Positions 36,904-47,409 of a stretch of DNA of 64,000 nt are shown in pieces. Below the pieces are notes generated by a model. That model was not told where the DNA came from, searched no databases, and saw only the letters and a list, made by a program, of their open reading frames with translations. Position numbers and translations under genes: made by a program. Origin of the DNA: Acetivibrio cellulolyticus CD2. GTDB lineage: Bacteria; Bacillota; Clostridia; Acetivibrionales; Acetivibrionaceae. The stretch is taken from assembly GCF_000179595.2 (NCBI RefSeq), contig NZ_JH556653.1, positions 668,432-732,431 on the forward strand, given 5' to 3'. Each line of letters begins with the position of its first letter. The stretch's first letter is position 1.

Positions 36904-39900
36904 TTACTTACCGTATATAATTGCATCATCATAAGTGACATCTGTACGGTAAGTTCTGAAACCAATAGCTCCTTGGAGATATTCTGATTTATCGGCTTCA
37001 TTATCTGTATAGTTTATTACAGGTGTTGAGCCATTGTTAACATATACTTTTATATTATTATCTGTAGCTTCAATTTTAATATCATAATCAACACCTGCCT
37101 GGACATTCATTGGATATTGAGTTAACCATCTGCAGTTGTTTTTTAATTTCCAAAGGATAATAGCATTATTAAAAGCATCAACAGTAACATTATAGCCTGT
37201 GAACATATCTGCACCTGCATTTATATTGCTTGCTCTAAACATTATACCTGCTGAGGAATAGGTAGTTTCGTTTGCTACATTTATTTTAGTGCTAAGTATA
37301 AAATTCCCAAACGAATCAAATTCAGAACTGTTTACTTTTTTGATTACAGCTTTTATTCCTTCTCCGGCAACGGCCTTTAATTTCTTATTACTTACTGTCC
37401 AGTTTGTGCTGCTTTCTCCGGCAACAGTCCGCAGTCTTGTTGGAATTATGCCCGTAGTATCAGTGTCAAAATCATCCCCAAATAATGGAACAGACACTCC
37501 GTTTACCTCGAAATTATCATAGTGTGCGTGGGTTCGGTAATTTCTCACGCCTACCTGCCCGGCAGCAAGTAACTGATCTCTGTCGGGATTGGTATCTTTA
37601 TAAACAATAACAGGGTTTATCATGTCATCCAAGTATACTTTAATTACGTTTTCTATCATGTCTACTTTTAGATGATACTTCTTGTTGGGCAATATATTTG
37701 TGAGATGATTTGCTGCAATAGTGCAGTTGTTATTGAATCTAGCAAGTGTTACTGCCTTGTTGAAGGCATCTATGGAAACAGTGTACCCTTTGAAAGCATC
37801 CGGCCCTGATCCTATATTTGTAGCTCTTAACACTATACCAGCCCCAGAGTATGTTGTACTGTTTGATACTGTAACATCACTTTCAACAGTAACATTTTTA
37901 TAAGCTTGGTTTTTTAGCAATGCTTTTATACCTTCACCAGCTTCACTGCTCAATTCGCCTTTCTCATAAGCCCATTTTGAGGATTCCTCAAACTGCCATG
38001 TATTTGTGTCTGCAAATTCAGGCATATTAAACATATTCCAGTAAAAAGGCACCAGTCTGAATCCGGATAATGTTGCTTTACCACTCACAGGTGAAGCTTG
38101 TGAACCTAATGATATCTTTAAACTGACTTTTCCTGTATTACCCGAGTTAAAGGATATATCTTTATAGAGGAAATTTACAAATTCACTTGCAGGTATGCTG
38201 TTGCTTATATTTGCAATAGATACACTTGCATTATTAGGTGCAGACAAACCATTTACACCGTAGTATAAGAGTTTATAATCCCTGTTAGGTTCAAGGTTCA
38301 ACTCTTGTGAAAGAGTTGCATAACCGCTGGTGAGGCTAATTTCACATGGTTTTGGATCAGATGTGGTTTTTGGTATAGTAATTGGTGTTATTGTAGAATC
38401 GTTCAGCTGATATCCGGAACCGCTGATTGTCCAACCTGAAGCCTTATTTAAAAGCATTCCGTTTTCTATGGCAGATACATATAATTTGAATGTTTCCTCA
38501 TATTTATTACCCTGGCTGTCATTGAGTTTGATAGTAACATTGAAGTATTTAGTTGCAGCATCCGTTGGAACAGTCCAGTTCAAATTATATGTTCCAGTTG
38601 AATTTGTAATGGGAACACTTGCAGTTATTGTACTAGTGTTTGGAAGCCCATCAATCTGCATATTTACAGATGAACTATCTGAATCCTTTATTCTAATAGG
38701 CAATGAAACTGTGTTTCCGGCTTTTACTTCAACGTTACGGAAATAGTTTGTAACGACTGGCATTGAAGTTGATGTTGTTTTAGTTTTCTTATATTTTATT
38801 GTCGGGTCACCATAAAAAGTAGCCTGCATAGTATAATAACAATAGTTTGTTATAAGGAAATTCTGCGCTGCTTTTCCTGCACAAATATTTGTTGCATCGT
38901 TGAATATATTTGTGTAGGAACCAGGGTAGTAAAGATTCGAAGGTGCAAGATCTCCAAAAACATTTAATACGTAATCACTGTTGTAAATATAAGCCTTGCC
39001 CAAACAATCTTCGTTATTGCCGTTAGTAGATAATTTGTAGGAAATATATCTTGAACTACTACAGGGAACAAGAAGAACCGCCCTTGATTTTACGTTTATT
39101 TTGCGCAATTTGTCAGAGGTTAGAAAATTAGGATTAGGGTTATAGAAAGTACCGTTTATAAGCGTACTGTCAACATAGTTGTGGGCATTGATAAAACCAT
39201 GTCCATTAATAAAAACTGCTTTAAAACCCTGACTGCTTAATGTATCGTAAAGGTATTCATCATTACTTCTAGTTGGATCGTAGTTTAGTTTTACACTTGT
39301 GAATTGTGAATCCAAGTAACTATTTAAATGATCCTTTGAACACTCCCCATATAAATAATATCTACTTTCCTCTTCGTTTGTAAGAGTTGCACCTGTGCCA
39401 ATCCTGTATGAATGCACTTTGTTTAAATACTTAATTACTTCACGACATTCTTTATAATCGTTATCAATAGTATCGTAAGAATTGTCCGATTGTCTAACGA
39501 TACTACCTTTTATGTAAATTCTCCCGAAAAACATTTCTGGAGCAATGTTGCTGAAATTATAATTACCGGAGGAATCCAAAGGAGGACTGACAAAACCGCT
39601 ATTAACAGTCCATCCCATATTCATGTCTGCATAATAAATATCACAAGGATCTGCATAATAACCGTCATTAGGATCTATAATGGTATTATTTTTATTTCTA
39701 AACCATGCAGTTTGTATTGCAGGATGTGAGCCAATCATTATAAAGCCGGTATAGCCATTTCCATAATAACCTCTTATCATTTCTTTTAACTGATCTGGTG
39801 TACTGCATATTTTTTGCGCGGACCCATCTGCGACATTGTTGACATTTACTTGAGCTGGAAGCCAACCTTCATTAATCAAATCAGCTTTATACTGATCAAG

Positions 39901-40056
39901 TGCCTGTTGTAACTGAGTTCCATTGCTTGCCTTTAATAAAGGGTTGCTCACAATTATCAGGAACTTTTCGTTAGACGCAGCATTTGCGTCAATAGTTAAA
40001 CAAAAGCTAGTTAACAGTAATGAAACAACTAAAGTTAACAATATAAACTTTTTCAT
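36904..40056 (-). CDS. Secreted gingipain-like (C25) cysteine peptidase with two lectin-like domains
   Basis: About 1050 residues. Signal peptide to about 28. The peptidase region (about 30-440) has a caspase-like fold signature: INGHGFIN with the presumed catalytic His near residue 283, and LLVPCSSSRY with the presumed Cys near 331, as in the C25 family of clan CD. Then come an Ig/cadherin-like domain (about 455-540), a beta-rich domain, and two tandem concanavalin-type domains (about 690-870 and 880-1050), each with TYSxAGIxxRAxNI and GYxVxxDAFN. The preferred start is the ATG at 40056, eight bases after AAGGAG. It has its own promoter, since a terminator separates it from the upstream peptidase genes. 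Specificity is unknown. Confidence 0.75.
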   Translation of the reverse strand: MKKFILLTLVVSLLLTSFCLTIDANAASNEKFLIIVSNPLLKASNGTQLQQALDQYKADLINEGWLPAQVNVNNVADGSAQKICSTPDQLKEMIRGYYGNGYTGFIMIGSHPAIQTAWFRNKNNTIIDPNDGYYADPCDIYYADMNMGWTVNSGFVSPPLDSSGNYNFSNIAPEMFFGRIYIKGSIVRQSDNSYDTIDNDYKECREVIKYLNKVHSYRIGTGATLTNEEESRYYLYGECSKDHLNSYLDSQFTSVKLNYDPTRSNDEYLYDTLSSQGFKAVFINGHGFINAHNYVDSTLINGTFYNPNPNFLTSDKLRKINVKSRAVLLVPCSSSRYISYKLSTNGNNEDCLGKAYIYNSDYVLNVFGDLAPSNLYYPGSYTNIFNDATNICAGKAAQNFLITNYCYYTMQATFYGDPTIKYKKTKTTSTSMPVVTNYFRNVEVKAGNTVSLPIRIKDSDSSSVNMQIDGLPNTSTITASVPITNSTGTYNLNWTVPTDAATKYFNVTIKLNDSQGNKYEETFKLYVSAIENGMLLNKASGWTISGSGYQLNDSTITPITIPKTTSDPKPCEISLTSGYATLSQELNLEPNRDYKLLYYGVNGLSAPNNASVSIANISNSIPASEFVNFLYKDISFNSGNTGKVSLKISLGSQASPVSGKATLSGFRLVPFYWNMFNMPEFADTNTWQFEESSKWAYEKGELSSEAGEGIKALLKNQAYKNVTVESDVTVSNSTTYSGAGIVLRATNIGSGPDAFKGYTVSIDAFNKAVTLARFNNNCTIAANHLTNILPNKKYHLKVDMIENVIKVYLDDMINPVIVYKDTNPDRDQLLAAGQVGVRNYRTHAHYDNFEVNGVSVPLFGDDFDTDTTGIIPTRLRTVAGESSTNWTVSNKKLKAVAGEGIKAVIKKVNSSEFDSFGNFILSTKINVANETTYSSAGIMFRASNINAGADMFTGYNVTVDAFNNAIILWKLKNNCRWLTQYPMNVQAGVDYDIKIEATDNNIKVYVNNGSTPVINYTDNEADKSEYLQGAIGFRTYRTDVTYDDAIIYGK

Positions 40057-40258
40057 AAACATTTCTCCTTATAAGCTTTTTTGATAGATAGGTACTTGGT
40101 TTTTTTACAATACCATATCAAACCCTGCTTTTCAATACTAAAAATTCAAATTATCCCTAAAAATACCCATGCACTTTATTTTAAATAAAAAATCATAAAA
40201 TAATATTATCCTTAAGTACTGAATCTCCTGCACAAAACAAAAAATCTCTTTATGTAAG

Positions 40259-40293
40259 AACCCGTAAAGTCAAAAAATATGACTTTACGGGTT
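40259..40293 (-). terminator. Terminator of the clostripain-like operon
   Basis: A 14-bp perfect stem (AACCCGTAAAGTCA at 40259-40272 and its complement at 40280-40293), then TTCTTACAT and a TTTTTT run. It lies 17 bases beyond the C11 peptidase stop. Confidence 0.85.
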
Positions 40294-40309
40294 TGATAAT
40301 CACTGCACT

Positions 40310-43300
40310 TTAAAATACGACATCATCAATATAGTACAGATCACCTGTACCTGAAATCGAATCCGTTGAAAATACAAAACGGTCCATTGTCGCATAGCTT
40401 CCGCAGTTAGTAAGTGTGCCGACACATTTGTCATCTACAAAAAGATTTGCAGATGTTGTACTTTCCGCCTTGAGCTCGATACGTGTCCACTTGCTTAACG
40501 GAACTTTATTGGCTGCTGCAAGTGCTGTCCATTGACTGCCGTTGTAATATTGTATGCTGCCATCAGCCAGAAATTTGATACTGAACACCTTGTTTGCATT
40601 TCCTCCGCTGCACAGCGAAATTACAATACCGTTTGTTATGTTTTTTGCATATAGCATACATTCCAATGTTTTACTTGTAGTGGAAGTGCCTGTTTTTCCT
40701 GCCAGAACTTCCTGGCTGGTGGATGTGTCCTCCAACTTAAGTGCTTTTGATCCGAGGTAGTAATTCTGGTTATCCACTACTACTGTGCTGCCTGATACGG
40801 TGTAGCCTGAGGGAGACTGACCGACTTGCTGCGATTCCAAACCATCCGTAATGCTCTTTATGTAGGTGTAGTATTTTGTAAGGAACTCATCCCAAAGACT
40901 GTCCTGAGTCAAAGCTAATGGTGATGTTGTCAGAATACTTTTGTTGTATTGAGGATAAAAATAGTATCTAAAAAGTTGGTTGGAAGCCAAACAGATGGAA
41001 AGACCATTGGTATTTCCAAGGTAGGGAAGGGTACCATTGTAGGCTGCTTTTCCGTATAGACCTCTTCCTGTATCGCTCCACACCAAGCACTTCTGATAGT
41101 CTGTAATCAGCTTGTTTGCATATGCCTTAAGTGTGGTATCACTTGTATTTGCTGCTACACGCTTTGCAAAATCGATAAGGTCAGCGTAGGAATCTACACT
41201 TAGGCGGAATACATTGTCTACACTGCTTTTAATATCTGAAAAATCCGTTTTTGCATTTAAAAGCATTGCAAAGGCTTTAAAATCATTGGCGAAACTTTCA
41301 AATGAGCTGCCCATCCTGATACAGGAGCCAGCCGGGGTGTATAACAATTCATCAAGCATGCCTGCAACCGTTTCTACCGGGGCATCCGGCTGCTGCTCAA
41401 GTTTTTGAACAAACTGGTTTATATCAAACACACCTGCAGTTTCTTCGGATCCCTGAATATAGTCAGCTTCATTCCTCAGTTGGTACAGGGTTTCCATCAT
41501 CTGCATGAGACAGTCATACATGCTAAGAATATCCACCTTTTGTCCTGTTTTTTGTCTGGCAGCCTCCATGGCTCCCTTTACTTCAGGCAGCTCTAGCGTA
41601 TCACAGTTGTTGGTATCATCAATACACATCCCGTAAAGGCCGGTACCATGATTGGATGGCATAAGCAGGGTGTGTTCTGCCGGGTAGTTGGTCTGACAGT
41701 AAACAATGAAATCCTCCAGAGTTTTGGGATCCCCCATGTTGACTTCCCCATAGTCCTTAATACACCTAGAATAAAAATCAAAGAAATTGTATCCGTCCTG
41801 AAGCCCTTTCTCAAGTTTGAAAAGCTTTGCTCCAGTCCAATCATTGCTTGCTGCTAAGTCGCCATCGTAACCGGGTAACCTATCCATCAGTACCATGACA
41901 TTGATATCAGTGCCTATCATATCCTTTTCAATTTGCACAATATTAGATAACATAGTTTTTTCCAGATTATTGTCGCCATCCATATACAGCAGCAAATTCC
42001 ACTTCTTTTTCCCGTAAATTTCTGATACTTCCGCTAATGTCAGACTCCTTTTATATAGTGCCACTTCGTCCAGGGAACCGTTAAAATTGTTGCCGGAATC
42101 AAGAGCATGTCCGCCTACCAGAAGATCAGCAGTGTTATCCAGGCTGCCCATTCTGTTTGTCGGGTTAAAAGTTCCTTTAAGTGCTCCGTCAACGTAGAAG
42201 CATATTCCCTGAGGATTGTCCCTGTCTACTGTCACTGACACAAAATGCCATTTTCCGTCGTTCAATGTTATGCCTGAAGGTTTACACTGATAATTGTACC
42301 AACCGCTGGTAGAATCAGCCAATTGAATAACCAATGATGTGCCGTAGTACAGGCAGAGATGGTATCCTAGAGGAGAATAGCCGTTGTCGGTAATTTTGCC
42401 CAAGATCCTTTTGTCCAGGATACTTTTGATACCTGTCGTACTGGTGGATTTAAACCAGCAGGATACCGAAAAGTCTCCTGTACCAAAGTTTAGATTAGAG
42501 GAATTGCTTATTTTGGCGCAGTTCTGACCGTCAAAGTCTGCACCGCTCCTGTAATAATCATTGTGATCGCTGTAATTAAGGATGGCTCCGTTTGAAGTAC
42601 TTACCGAATTACCCTTGCCGCTTGAGTCGATCAAGCTCTTGTTAAAAGGCAGCTTTAGAACCGTATCTGCTTCATAGGAAGGTGAATATTTGCCTGAGGT
42701 TTTGTATAAAGAATATATTTCACCATGAATGATAGAACGATTGTAAAGACTCACCTCATCCAACATACCAGTAAATCCGTACAATGAATCCTTGGTGCCT
42801 CCCAGCATAAGGTCGGCAGCGGTATTCATACAGCTGCTCAGGAAATTTACCGTCTCAAATGAAGCGGAAACCTCCATCCCATCACAGTAACATCTAAAAT
42901 AGTAAATTTCACTTGTAGCAGCCTTATAAAAATTATATGTATACATGTGCCAGTTGCCGTCCTGCGGTATTGGCATGTCCAACGTGTGACTTACCTTGGT
43001 GTCATTGTAATAGGATTGGAGATGAAGGCATGTAGGTATTCGTAATATCTCAAAGCCGTTCTTTTTGCCGGAGTCCTCCTTGATTTTACGCATTACGACC
43101 TGCTGTGTAACACCAGAGGGCATAGCCGATGTTTTCATCCAGAAATTAATACTGACTTCGTTTCCCAGATGCAGGCTTGGTTTGTCGGGAACAATCATAG
43201 CATTGGTTCCGTCAAGCTGCAGAGCCTGGCCAGATATACCGGGAGCCATCGTACTTACGGGTTTCAGAAAAGTTCCGTGGCTGTTATTCCCGGAACAGTC

Positions 43301-44176
43301 ATCTCCGCTTCCGTTGGTGAATTCCCAATATGCAGCTGCGTTGGCGTGCGGATTGATTTTGCGGACATACAGCTTCACATAATCCACTCTTACAGACAAA
43401 TGCCAGATACCTGACCATGAAAGTTTCAGACCACGTGTCTCATACTGCGGGCTCCAGTTTCCACTGACGTAAGGCAAATTACGGTTATCCAGAGTAGTAG
43501 CCCCAGTGACACCTTTTTGCGCCCTCCACACCAGTTTATACTCGTACCCTTCTTCCTGAAGACCGGTAAATGAAAGTTCCTTGTCAAAACTATTGCTGCC
43601 AGTAATCGGCGGGTCATAAATCAAGTAGAAATCCTGGAATGTATTGTCCCACTTGATTTTTTCATATTGACTGTCCACAGGATTTGTGTTATAACGAATT
43701 TCACCCTGGTACACCCAGTCACTGTGAACTTTTTTACGGTAAAGCTTTACATTTTTAAGCTCAATACTGGCATTTGACATCCCATCCCATGTCAGGGTCA
43801 GTCCATATGTCTCATAAGGCTGGCTGTAGCTTCCGTCAGCAGGAAGACTTCTCCCGTCTACAAAGGTAGTGCCTGCAGTGCATCTGGCTGTCCACTCCAG
43901 TTTGTATTCATATCCCGGTTGTGCCGTCTGGGCAAACGAAACGGTCTTCTGAAAATAATACGATGATGTAGGTGGGTAATAATACAGTTTATAACACTGA
44001 CTGGCAGAATCCCAGTAAAATTTTTCATACTGGTTGTTAAGCGGGTTGGTTGCCTGTGTGAGTGTGCCCATATCCTCCCATGATTCCGCAGCGAAACTAC
44101 TGACTCCCATAAGTAGAATTACAGTTAATGCAGCCAGTATACATCCATATATCTTAATACTTTTTAAATTATTCAT
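40310..44176 (-). CDS. Secreted clostripain-family (C11) peptidase, 1288 residues, multi-domain
   Basis: Signal peptide to about 30. Two copies of a ~120-residue module (about 31-152 and 153-273, both with EYKLxWxA, DxRxLP and YETxGLxLxW). Two LamG/concanavalin domains (about 280-500 and 515-725) ending LYNRS and LYKRSLTLAEV. Then the C11 peptidase domain (about 730-1110) opening KWNLLLYMDGDNNLE, with catalytic His in PSNHGTGLYG near 840 and Cys in YDCLMQMMETLYQ near 887. The C-terminal concanavalin-like domain is about 1120-1288. The ATG at 44176 follows AAGGAGGG. It is second in an operon with another C11 peptidase 9 bases upstream. Clostripains are calcium-dependent and often self-cleaving, cutting after Arg; specificity is not shown here. 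Confidence 0.9.
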   Translation of the reverse strand: MNNLKSIKIYGCILAALTVILLMGVSSFAAESWEDMGTLTQATNPLNNQYEKFYWDSASQCYKLYYYPPTSSYYFQKTVSFAQTAQPGYEYKLEWTARCTAGTTFVDGRSLPADGSYSQPYETYGLTLTWDGMSNASIELKNVKLYRKKVHSDWVYQGEIRYNTNPVDSQYEKIKWDNTFQDFYLIYDPPITGSNSFDKELSFTGLQEEGYEYKLVWRAQKGVTGATTLDNRNLPYVSGNWSPQYETRGLKLSWSGIWHLSVRVDYVKLYVRKINPHANAAAYWEFTNGSGDDCSGNNSHGTFLKPVSTMAPGISGQALQLDGTNAMIVPDKPSLHLGNEVSINFWMKTSAMPSGVTQQVVMRKIKEDSGKKNGFEILRIPTCLHLQSYYNDTKVSHTLDMPIPQDGNWHMYTYNFYKAATSEIYYFRCYCDGMEVSASFETVNFLSSCMNTAADLMLGGTKDSLYGFTGMLDEVSLYNRSIIHGEIYSLYKTSGKYSPSYEADTVLKLPFNKSLIDSSGKGNSVSTSNGAILNYSDHNDYYRSGADFDGQNCAKISNSSNLNFGTGDFSVSCWFKSTSTTGIKSILDKRILGKITDNGYSPLGYHLCLYYGTSLVIQLADSTSGWYNYQCKPSGITLNDGKWHFVSVTVDRDNPQGICFYVDGALKGTFNPTNRMGSLDNTADLLVGGHALDSGNNFNGSLDEVALYKRSLTLAEVSEIYGKKKWNLLLYMDGDNNLEKTMLSNIVQIEKDMIGTDINVMVLMDRLPGYDGDLAASNDWTGAKLFKLEKGLQDGYNFFDFYSRCIKDYGEVNMGDPKTLEDFIVYCQTNYPAEHTLLMPSNHGTGLYGMCIDDTNNCDTLELPEVKGAMEAARQKTGQKVDILSMYDCLMQMMETLYQLRNEADYIQGSEETAGVFDINQFVQKLEQQPDAPVETVAGMLDELLYTPAGSCIRMGSSFESFANDFKAFAMLLNAKTDFSDIKSSVDNVFRLSVDSYADLIDFAKRVAANTSDTTLKAYANKLITDYQKCLVWSDTGRGLYGKAAYNGTLPYLGNTNGLSICLASNQLFRYYFYPQYNKSILTTSPLALTQDSLWDEFLTKYYTYIKSITDGLESQQVGQSPSGYTVSGSTVVVDNQNYYLGSKALKLEDTSTSQEVLAGKTGTSTTSKTLECMLYAKNITNGIVISLCSGGNANKVFSIKFLADGSIQYYNGSQWTALAAANKVPLSKWTRIELKAESTTSANLFVDDKCVGTLTNCGSYATMDRFVFSTDSISGTGDLYYIDDVVF

Positions 44177-44188
44177 CAAAATCCCTCC

Positions 44189-47098
44189 TTACGGGTAGTA
44201 TACATGTAAAAACTCATTCCATTTGGTGCTTGAAAGCAGATCATAACCTGTATCCGTGTAACCGAAATACTGTTCATAGAAGCTAAGAGTATTCTTACTT
44301 GTTGGAAAGAATATTGTCAAACCGTTTGCTTTCCCAAGATAGCTTCCATATGTCTTATTAAAAACCACACAACTGTTAAAAGCCGTTTTTAATGCTGCAG
44401 CAGAGTTCTTAAGATTTGTATCCGTTGTTTTGGCGGCAACATTATCAGCAAAATTGATTAAATCAATGTAACAGTTATTCCCAGCCATATTTATGGTGCT
44501 GGCATATGCAGCTTTTATGTCTGTTAAATCAGTTTTTGCTGCCAAAAGTGTTGAAAAATTATTCAGTGCGGTAACAAAGTTTGTCATTGCTCCGTCTTTT
44601 GTTTTGATTGCTGAAAAAGTCCATTCTCCAGAAAATTGTGAAAACAGCTTTGTAATATCCTCAGGGCTTTTAGACGCGTTCTTTACAAACTCGGCATAGA
44701 AATCTTTTTCTTCTAAGGTCCAGCCAAAAGCCATTTCTTCCGTGCCTACTATGTAATCAGCCTCGTTTCTGAACTGATATGCAATTTCAGCCATTTGCAT
44801 AAGACATGCATCAAAATACAGAATATCAATCTTTTGTTTTGTCTTTAAACGGGCATTTGTGAGAGCCTGCTTTGCCTCAGCTATAGTCATTACGTAGCCC
44901 TTTGAAGTCTCATCCTGACTTATTCCTCTAAGACCGTCCCCATGGTTGGCTATTGAAACAAGAGTTTTCTCAGCAGGGTAGTTTGTCTGACAATATGTGA
45001 TGAAATTTTCTAAATTATTCGGATTGGACATATCCAATTCTCCATAGTCTTTCAACAATTGAGAACAAGTGAAATAAGACGAATCAGGGTCTTTTGTAAC
45101 ATAATACAGTCTGGTGCCTGTCCAGTCTTTTTCGTTTGGTTGAGTATCCTCGCCTTCAATTCTGTCCAGCACTACAAGGAAATTGACATCATCAGTAGAT
45201 CCGGTTATTTCACAGTCATTCAATTTTACGAGCTGCTGGCTTTCCAGATTATTGTCACCATTAAGGAAAAGAAGCATGTTCCATTTCTTTTTCCCATAGA
45301 CCTTTTGAACTTCTGCCGCCGTCAAAGACTTTTTATAAATCTTGACTCCGTCTATTGCACCAATGAAATTATTGGCTGGATCATCAATGTGTTTGCCTAT
45401 TAGAAGATTTGCTGATGTATCCAGACTTCCCGTTCTGTATGTAGCATTGTCACTGTATTTTAACTGACCATCAATATAAAATTTAACGCCTTGGGTATTG
45501 TCCCGGTCAACTGTAACTGTTGCAAAATGCCAGTTACCGTCGTTAAGTTTAGTCCCAGAGGGTCCGCGGTAATTGCACCAGCCTCTTACATCATCTGCCA
45601 TTTGCAATAAAATATCGGTTCCGCCATACACACACAAATGATAACCTTGCCATCCCGAACCTACGTTAATTCGTTTATCCAGAATTGTGTTTATATTTGC
45701 TGTATTTGTGGTTTTAAACCAGCAGGAAATTGAAAAATCTCCAGCGCCCAAGTTGATTGATGGAGAATTAGCTACCTGCAGATAGTTCTGACCGTTAAAC
45801 TGGATTGCTTTACCTTGAGGCTCGGTTTTTGACGTTACAAATGCAGGCACGATACCATCCATTTGTATGGCATGATTATAGTTGTCACTGTAATCAAGGA
45901 GGTTTCCGTTGGCGTTAATGTCCAGTACATTAACTTTTTTAAGTTCATTGGCAGTTACATCTGGGCTTGCCTCCGAAATACTTATAATATCACTGTAAGA
46001 AAGTGCTTTTTTGTATATTGTTACATCATCTACAACGCCTGTAAAGCCATTGTTACCCAAACATAAAGGTCCAGGATTTAATGAAGTTGAATTTGCATTA
46101 GCATTTAACTTTGCGTATTCAATAATTTTCCCATCGCTGTAAATAATCAAATTATACGTTACGGCTTTATCGTAAACAAGAGTGAGATGGTGCCAATTAC
46201 CATCATATTTCATGACATCCGAACCATATACAGTTCCTGCTTTTCCATCTACATACAAGCAGGCAATGAGCGTACTCCCATTTGCTACCATCTCATATCC
46301 AGAAGTTTTTCCATCTACTGTATTTGTATTATTAATCAAAGTATACATTCCAGTGGAAGATGTGGCCATCTTGTACCAAAAGCTTATGGAAAAGTCCTGA
46401 TCACCAAAATATAGACTACTGCTGGCCGGAACAGTCATATAACTGTTTGCTTCAAGACCCAATCCCTGACCTGTTTTACCCGGAATATTTGGTTGTACAT
46501 TTCCAACATAAGTTCCGTTATTACCGTTTCCCGTTGTATCATTGGCCAGTCCGCCCTTAAAATCCCATTGGGCGGTAACTTCATATTCACTGAAAAAACT
46601 ATCCCGCGCATAAAGCTTTACATATTCAAATTCAATCGTATTGCTTGTAGCTCCTGTCCAGACAAGAGTTCTTCCTTTTGTTTCATACTCATCGCTCCAT
46701 GTACCCAACGGTAAAGCATGCCCGTCTATGGATGCTGTGCCGGTTACCGACCTTGCCTTCCATACAAGCTTGTATTCGGCTCCTCCCTCGAATGCTGAAC
46801 CCCAGCTGATTATCTCGGTAAAAGGTACAGAAGGTGCGTTGTTGACAGGTATATATGCATAGGCAACCAAATTCCCTCCAGTGTTGAAATAATAACATAA
46901 CTGGGGCGTCGCTGAACCACTTGCCACTTTTATAACCGGGCTGTTTTTTAACTCTCCCTGCAGAATCCAGTTATTTTCCCTCGCTTGTACCGTAGAAGCG
47001 AGAAACATCGACACCATAATAATCACCAGTGCCATTAAGTTGTACTTTGCATAATTTCTTCGCTTGTTTTTGTGCTGCTCTTTTTTTCCCTCAATCAT
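44189..47098 (-). CDS. Secreted clostripain-family (C11) peptidase, 969 residues, multi-domain
   Basis: Close relative of the next gene with a simpler front: membrane/signal segment at about 20-42, one copy of the ~120-residue module (about 43-165), two LamG domains (about 170-385 and 395-610), then the C11 domain opening KWNMLLFLNGDNNLE. Catalytic His is in IANHGDGLRG near 716 and Cys in YFDACLMQMAEIAYQF near 764. It ends shortly after the peptidase domain, without the extra C-terminal lectin-like domain. AAGGAGG precedes the ATG. It is first in the operon, divergent from the two-component genes. Confidence 0.9.
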   Translation of the reverse strand: MIEGKKEQHKNKRRNYAKYNLMALVIIMVSMFLASTVQARENNWILQGELKNSPVIKVASGSATPQLCYYFNTGGNLVAYAYIPVNNAPSVPFTEIISWGSAFEGGAEYKLVWKARSVTGTASIDGHALPLGTWSDEYETKGRTLVWTGATSNTIEFEYVKLYARDSFFSEYEVTAQWDFKGGLANDTTGNGNNGTYVGNVQPNIPGKTGQGLGLEANSYMTVPASSSLYFGDQDFSISFWYKMATSSTGMYTLINNTNTVDGKTSGYEMVANGSTLIACLYVDGKAGTVYGSDVMKYDGNWHHLTLVYDKAVTYNLIIYSDGKIIEYAKLNANANSTSLNPGPLCLGNNGFTGVVDDVTIYKKALSYSDIISISEASPDVTANELKKVNVLDINANGNLLDYSDNYNHAIQMDGIVPAFVTSKTEPQGKAIQFNGQNYLQVANSPSINLGAGDFSISCWFKTTNTANINTILDKRINVGSGWQGYHLCVYGGTDILLQMADDVRGWCNYRGPSGTKLNDGNWHFATVTVDRDNTQGVKFYIDGQLKYSDNATYRTGSLDTSANLLIGKHIDDPANNFIGAIDGVKIYKKSLTAAEVQKVYGKKKWNMLLFLNGDNNLESQQLVKLNDCEITGSTDDVNFLVVLDRIEGEDTQPNEKDWTGTRLYYVTKDPDSSYFTCSQLLKDYGELDMSNPNNLENFITYCQTNYPAEKTLVSIANHGDGLRGISQDETSKGYVMTIAEAKQALTNARLKTKQKIDILYFDACLMQMAEIAYQFRNEADYIVGTEEMAFGWTLEEKDFYAEFVKNASKSPEDITKLFSQFSGEWTFSAIKTKDGAMTNFVTALNNFSTLLAAKTDLTDIKAAYASTINMAGNNCYIDLINFADNVAAKTTDTNLKNSAAALKTAFNSCVVFNKTYGSYLGKANGLTIFFPTSKNTLSFYEQYFGYTDTGYDLLSSTKWNEFLHVYYP

Positions 47099-47220
47099 TT
47101 GAAAATTTCCTCCTTAAGAATTATTTTTGTTGAATTCTCACAGCATAGAATAAGCTGTTATAATACTTTTTAAAAAGAGATAACATGCATTTATATCCTT
47201 CCAACTTTAAATATTCTTTT

Positions 47221-47252
47221 ATAAAGATCATCAGTTATAAAGATCATCAGTA
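47221..47252. repeat. Tandem 16-base repeat in the peptidase/two-component divergent gap
   Basis: ATAAAGATCATCAGTT followed at once by ATAAAGATCATCAGTA. Two direct copies about 1.5 helical turns apart lie between the two divergent starts, a suitable place for a dimeric response regulator. The rest of 47099-47409 is AT-rich with no gene. Confidence 0.55.
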
Positions 47253-47409
47253 ATAAATAATAATAGCACTTTAATTAAAATATATAAGTACCAACTTATT
47301 GGTACCCCTAGCATTGAATCTACGTTTAAATTACTGTATAATTTTCATAGGGAGTTTCTAAAGGGCAGATAGGTATATATTGTCATTCTTTATAACGCAG
47401 GAGTTGTTT

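Noticed and set aside
43065..43414. Plus-strand open frames inside the C11 peptidase gene
   Set aside because: Antisense to a well-supported coding gene, with no start signals.
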